64,000 nucleotides of DNA from Cardiocondyla obscurior (lineage: Eukaryota > Arthropoda > Insecta > Hymenoptera > Formicidae): contig NC_091879.1 in NCBI RefSeq assembly GCF_019399895.1, positions 1,550,001 through 1,614,000 of the forward strand. Direction: 5' to 3'. The notes beneath the pieces were generated by a model. The model was not told the origin of the DNA, did not search any database, and saw only the letters and a list, made by a program, of their open reading frames with translations. Below are positions 61,991-64,000 of the stretch, piece after piece (the stretch's first letter is position 1; every line of letters starts with the position of its first letter). Position numbers and translations under genes: made by a program.

Positions 61991-64000
61991 CCGAGAGCAC
62001 AAAATATGTGAGAAAAACTGCAGCTATATATTTTCACAAATATTACGTATAACATTATTTACCGAGCCTTCATTAGCGACATAGTCTCGAATTAATAACG
62101 GTTATTATTCCCGCTATAAATAACCGCCGCGCAAACAAGGCAGTAGCCAATAATTAAATCGCCGAATCAATTGTTGAAGTGACAGAATGTTATTTGCATT
62201 CGCGTTGCGTTTAACTGTTTTATTGAAAAAAAGCTTTGCGGTATGAATAACACAGACCCCCTTCAGCAAATAAATAAATTAGAAAGTAAATACGCGGTGA
62301 GTGCGATCGCTCACCGCCAGACGGTATTATACGTGAAATCTAAAATTCCACGTTTATGACGGACATTACCGTACGGCGTGCGAGCGCAATGCGAAATGCG
62401 AACGAGTGTGGGGTGCAGAGGAAGAGGTGAGCGCGCACCTTGCTTAGGTCCTGGGATTTAGCGAAACCCGAGTTAATTCGGAGGCGGCTTGATCGTCGGC
62501 CATTCGGGCCCCGTTTTACATTCAAATCTCAGGGTTGGTCTTGGAGTCTTGAGGCTGGACCACGCGCGCGAGAAAAGGGCTTCCGCCCATCTCTGAATTA
62601 CGGTTCTCTTTCCGCTGTCTGCGCCCTATTCGGCGCCTCCGCTTTCCCGAGTGTATGTACGTGCGACCCCCGTCTCTCGTCGACGGCGGCCTTATAAGCG
62701 GTCCCCGCGAAAATGATTGCTCCCACGTGAGATGTCTGGCTCATTAGGCATTCCTTCAGTCTGCGGTTATGCTAGCGCACCCGCGCGCGATGAGGGGTGG
62801 AGGAATACAGACGGATAGATAATGCGAATAAGATTCTAGGACCGGGCGGGCATAGTTGGCCAGTTATTTACACGCTCGACTGCTTATCAATTGCGTCACC
62901 CCGTATAAACGCGGCACGTTTCGCAATTCGCACGCGTCGTATTTGGCGCAAAAAAAAAAAAAAAAGATTTTCTCGTGCGCTAAAATAAAAATTTGCCCGT
63001 CACCGGGCGCTAACTGCGGAACATATGGCTTTACCTATCTCTCAGTCTTCGTGACATCATTATATACTTAACGCACGCCCCGTCGTTAAAACTATCGTCG
63101 TGATTTTTTGCTCGCGATACCTTCGTCAAGTTCTCCCCTTCGCGAACGGTCGCGAGGTTAAAAAGGCCGCTAACCGGCCTTGCGCGCTCGAGCGGGGGAT
63201 CCTCGCGGCGTATCGCACGCATGTGTCGGGGATTAAATGCTGTTAGCGCCGAGACCGGAAAGTTTAAAGACCGGGAAGCGAGGGAGGGAGAGGGGGGGGG
63301 AGAAGAAAAAGGACTTCTACGGGACCTTGCAAGGTCCGGCGGCGTTGACCTTGGCTTTGGCGGCGTCTATAACGCGATTAATGACTCCGGACCTGCGGCT
63401 CGCCCGTGGAGAATCCCGTGCGGAAATCCACGCGCACGCACTCGCGTCGCGGAATATTTATCCCCCGTGCTTAATTGTTTTCCGTAAACGGCCGTGGCGT
63501 TAAACGGCCTGCGGCCATTCCGCGGGATTATACGACGCCGATACGCGGGAGACGCGAGAAATATCCGCCGCGGAGAGATCTTGAAACAGCCGAGCGATGC
63601 TTGGAGCGGAGATTTATATCCGTTCCTGTCCGTGGAACAGCACCATCGATAATCCTCTAATCGCCGCGCGGCCGCAACGTTAACGAGACGCTATCTCCCA
63701 GATCTCGTAATCGAACGAGAAACGTGGAAGAATTCAATTTCCCTCCGTACGCACGATTTCGAAATAAGCTCGGTTAATTAATTTAAAAGTACGCTTCGCG
63801 ATAAATTTGCACAATTTATTGCTTTAATAACGTAATTTTCAAAGTTAATCGACGCGTTACGACGGAAATTACGACGATCGCGTATCTAATCGAATTGACC
63901 CGCTATTAGTTTACGGAATATATAGCGAGAAGCTTCAGCATTCCGCTATTTCGCGCTCTTAATATCTTGATCGTCAAAGAAGCATACCTAATGCGTATCG
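61991..64000. other. Sequence after unit B, no gene seen
   Basis: It contains the inverted repeat at 62294 and a CpG-rich stretch from about 62400 to 63700. Further exons of unit B may lie here but none could be recognised because unit A shows no matching downstream exon. Confidence 0.45.
62294..62317. other. Inverted repeat
   Basis: GCGGTGAG and CTCACCGC flank a short spacer that contains GCGATCG. Confidence 0.6.

Overview
The window looks like a gene-poor stretch of an insect nuclear genome, most likely a hymenopteran and plausibly an ant. CpG is abundant, GC-rich blocks alternate with A/T-rich ones, homopolymer A and T runs are frequent, introns are long with standard GT-AG borders, and there is no sign of bacterial operons, Shine-Dalgarno sites or long bacterial-type genes. 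The lineage is inferred from sequence style only; no marker gene identifies it. Nearly all long open frames here are chance frames without exon borders.

Two kinds of gene structure can be supported. First, a protein-coding gene runs on the minus strand and leaves the window at its left end. Two internal coiled-coil exons are visible (40001-40111, then 5003-5136). Both join in phase 0 across an intron of about 34.9 kb. An alternative first exon (coding part 11408-11437, also phase 0) can join the same downstream exon. I could not name the gene.

Second, and more unusual, the plus strand carries a direct-orientation array of related, spliced, apparently non-coding units, most of them inside the long intron of the minus-strand gene. 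They are unit C (about 7.44-8.71 kb), unit D (21.47-21.99 kb, first exon and flank only), unit E (a 44-nt last exon at 29.92 kb), unit A (36.42-37.94 kb) and unit B (60.18-61.99 kb). A and B are clear paralogues over their whole length. C and D share a different first exon. C, A and B share an internal exon with a perfect 8-bp hairpin and a purine-rich core ending in GGCGGAGCAAC. C, E, A and B share a last recognisable exon with the invariant core CAACTCCGCTG. The ends of these two exons are complementary, so a stem can form across the splice junction. No reading frame is kept across the copies, which favours a family of structured long non-coding RNAs, or one locus with alternative promoters. 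This is the best candidate for something undescribed.

The rest is intronic or intergenic DNA with microsatellites, long A/T runs, a 123-bp tandem duplication at 46.1-46.4 kb, a possible degraded MITE at 15.6-15.9 kb, a TAATTA-rich block near 50.1 kb and several strong inverted repeats. The most notable of these is a 128-nt hairpin with about 45 paired bases at 36213-36340, just upstream of unit A. The tail of the window (62.0-64.0 kb) shows no supported gene.
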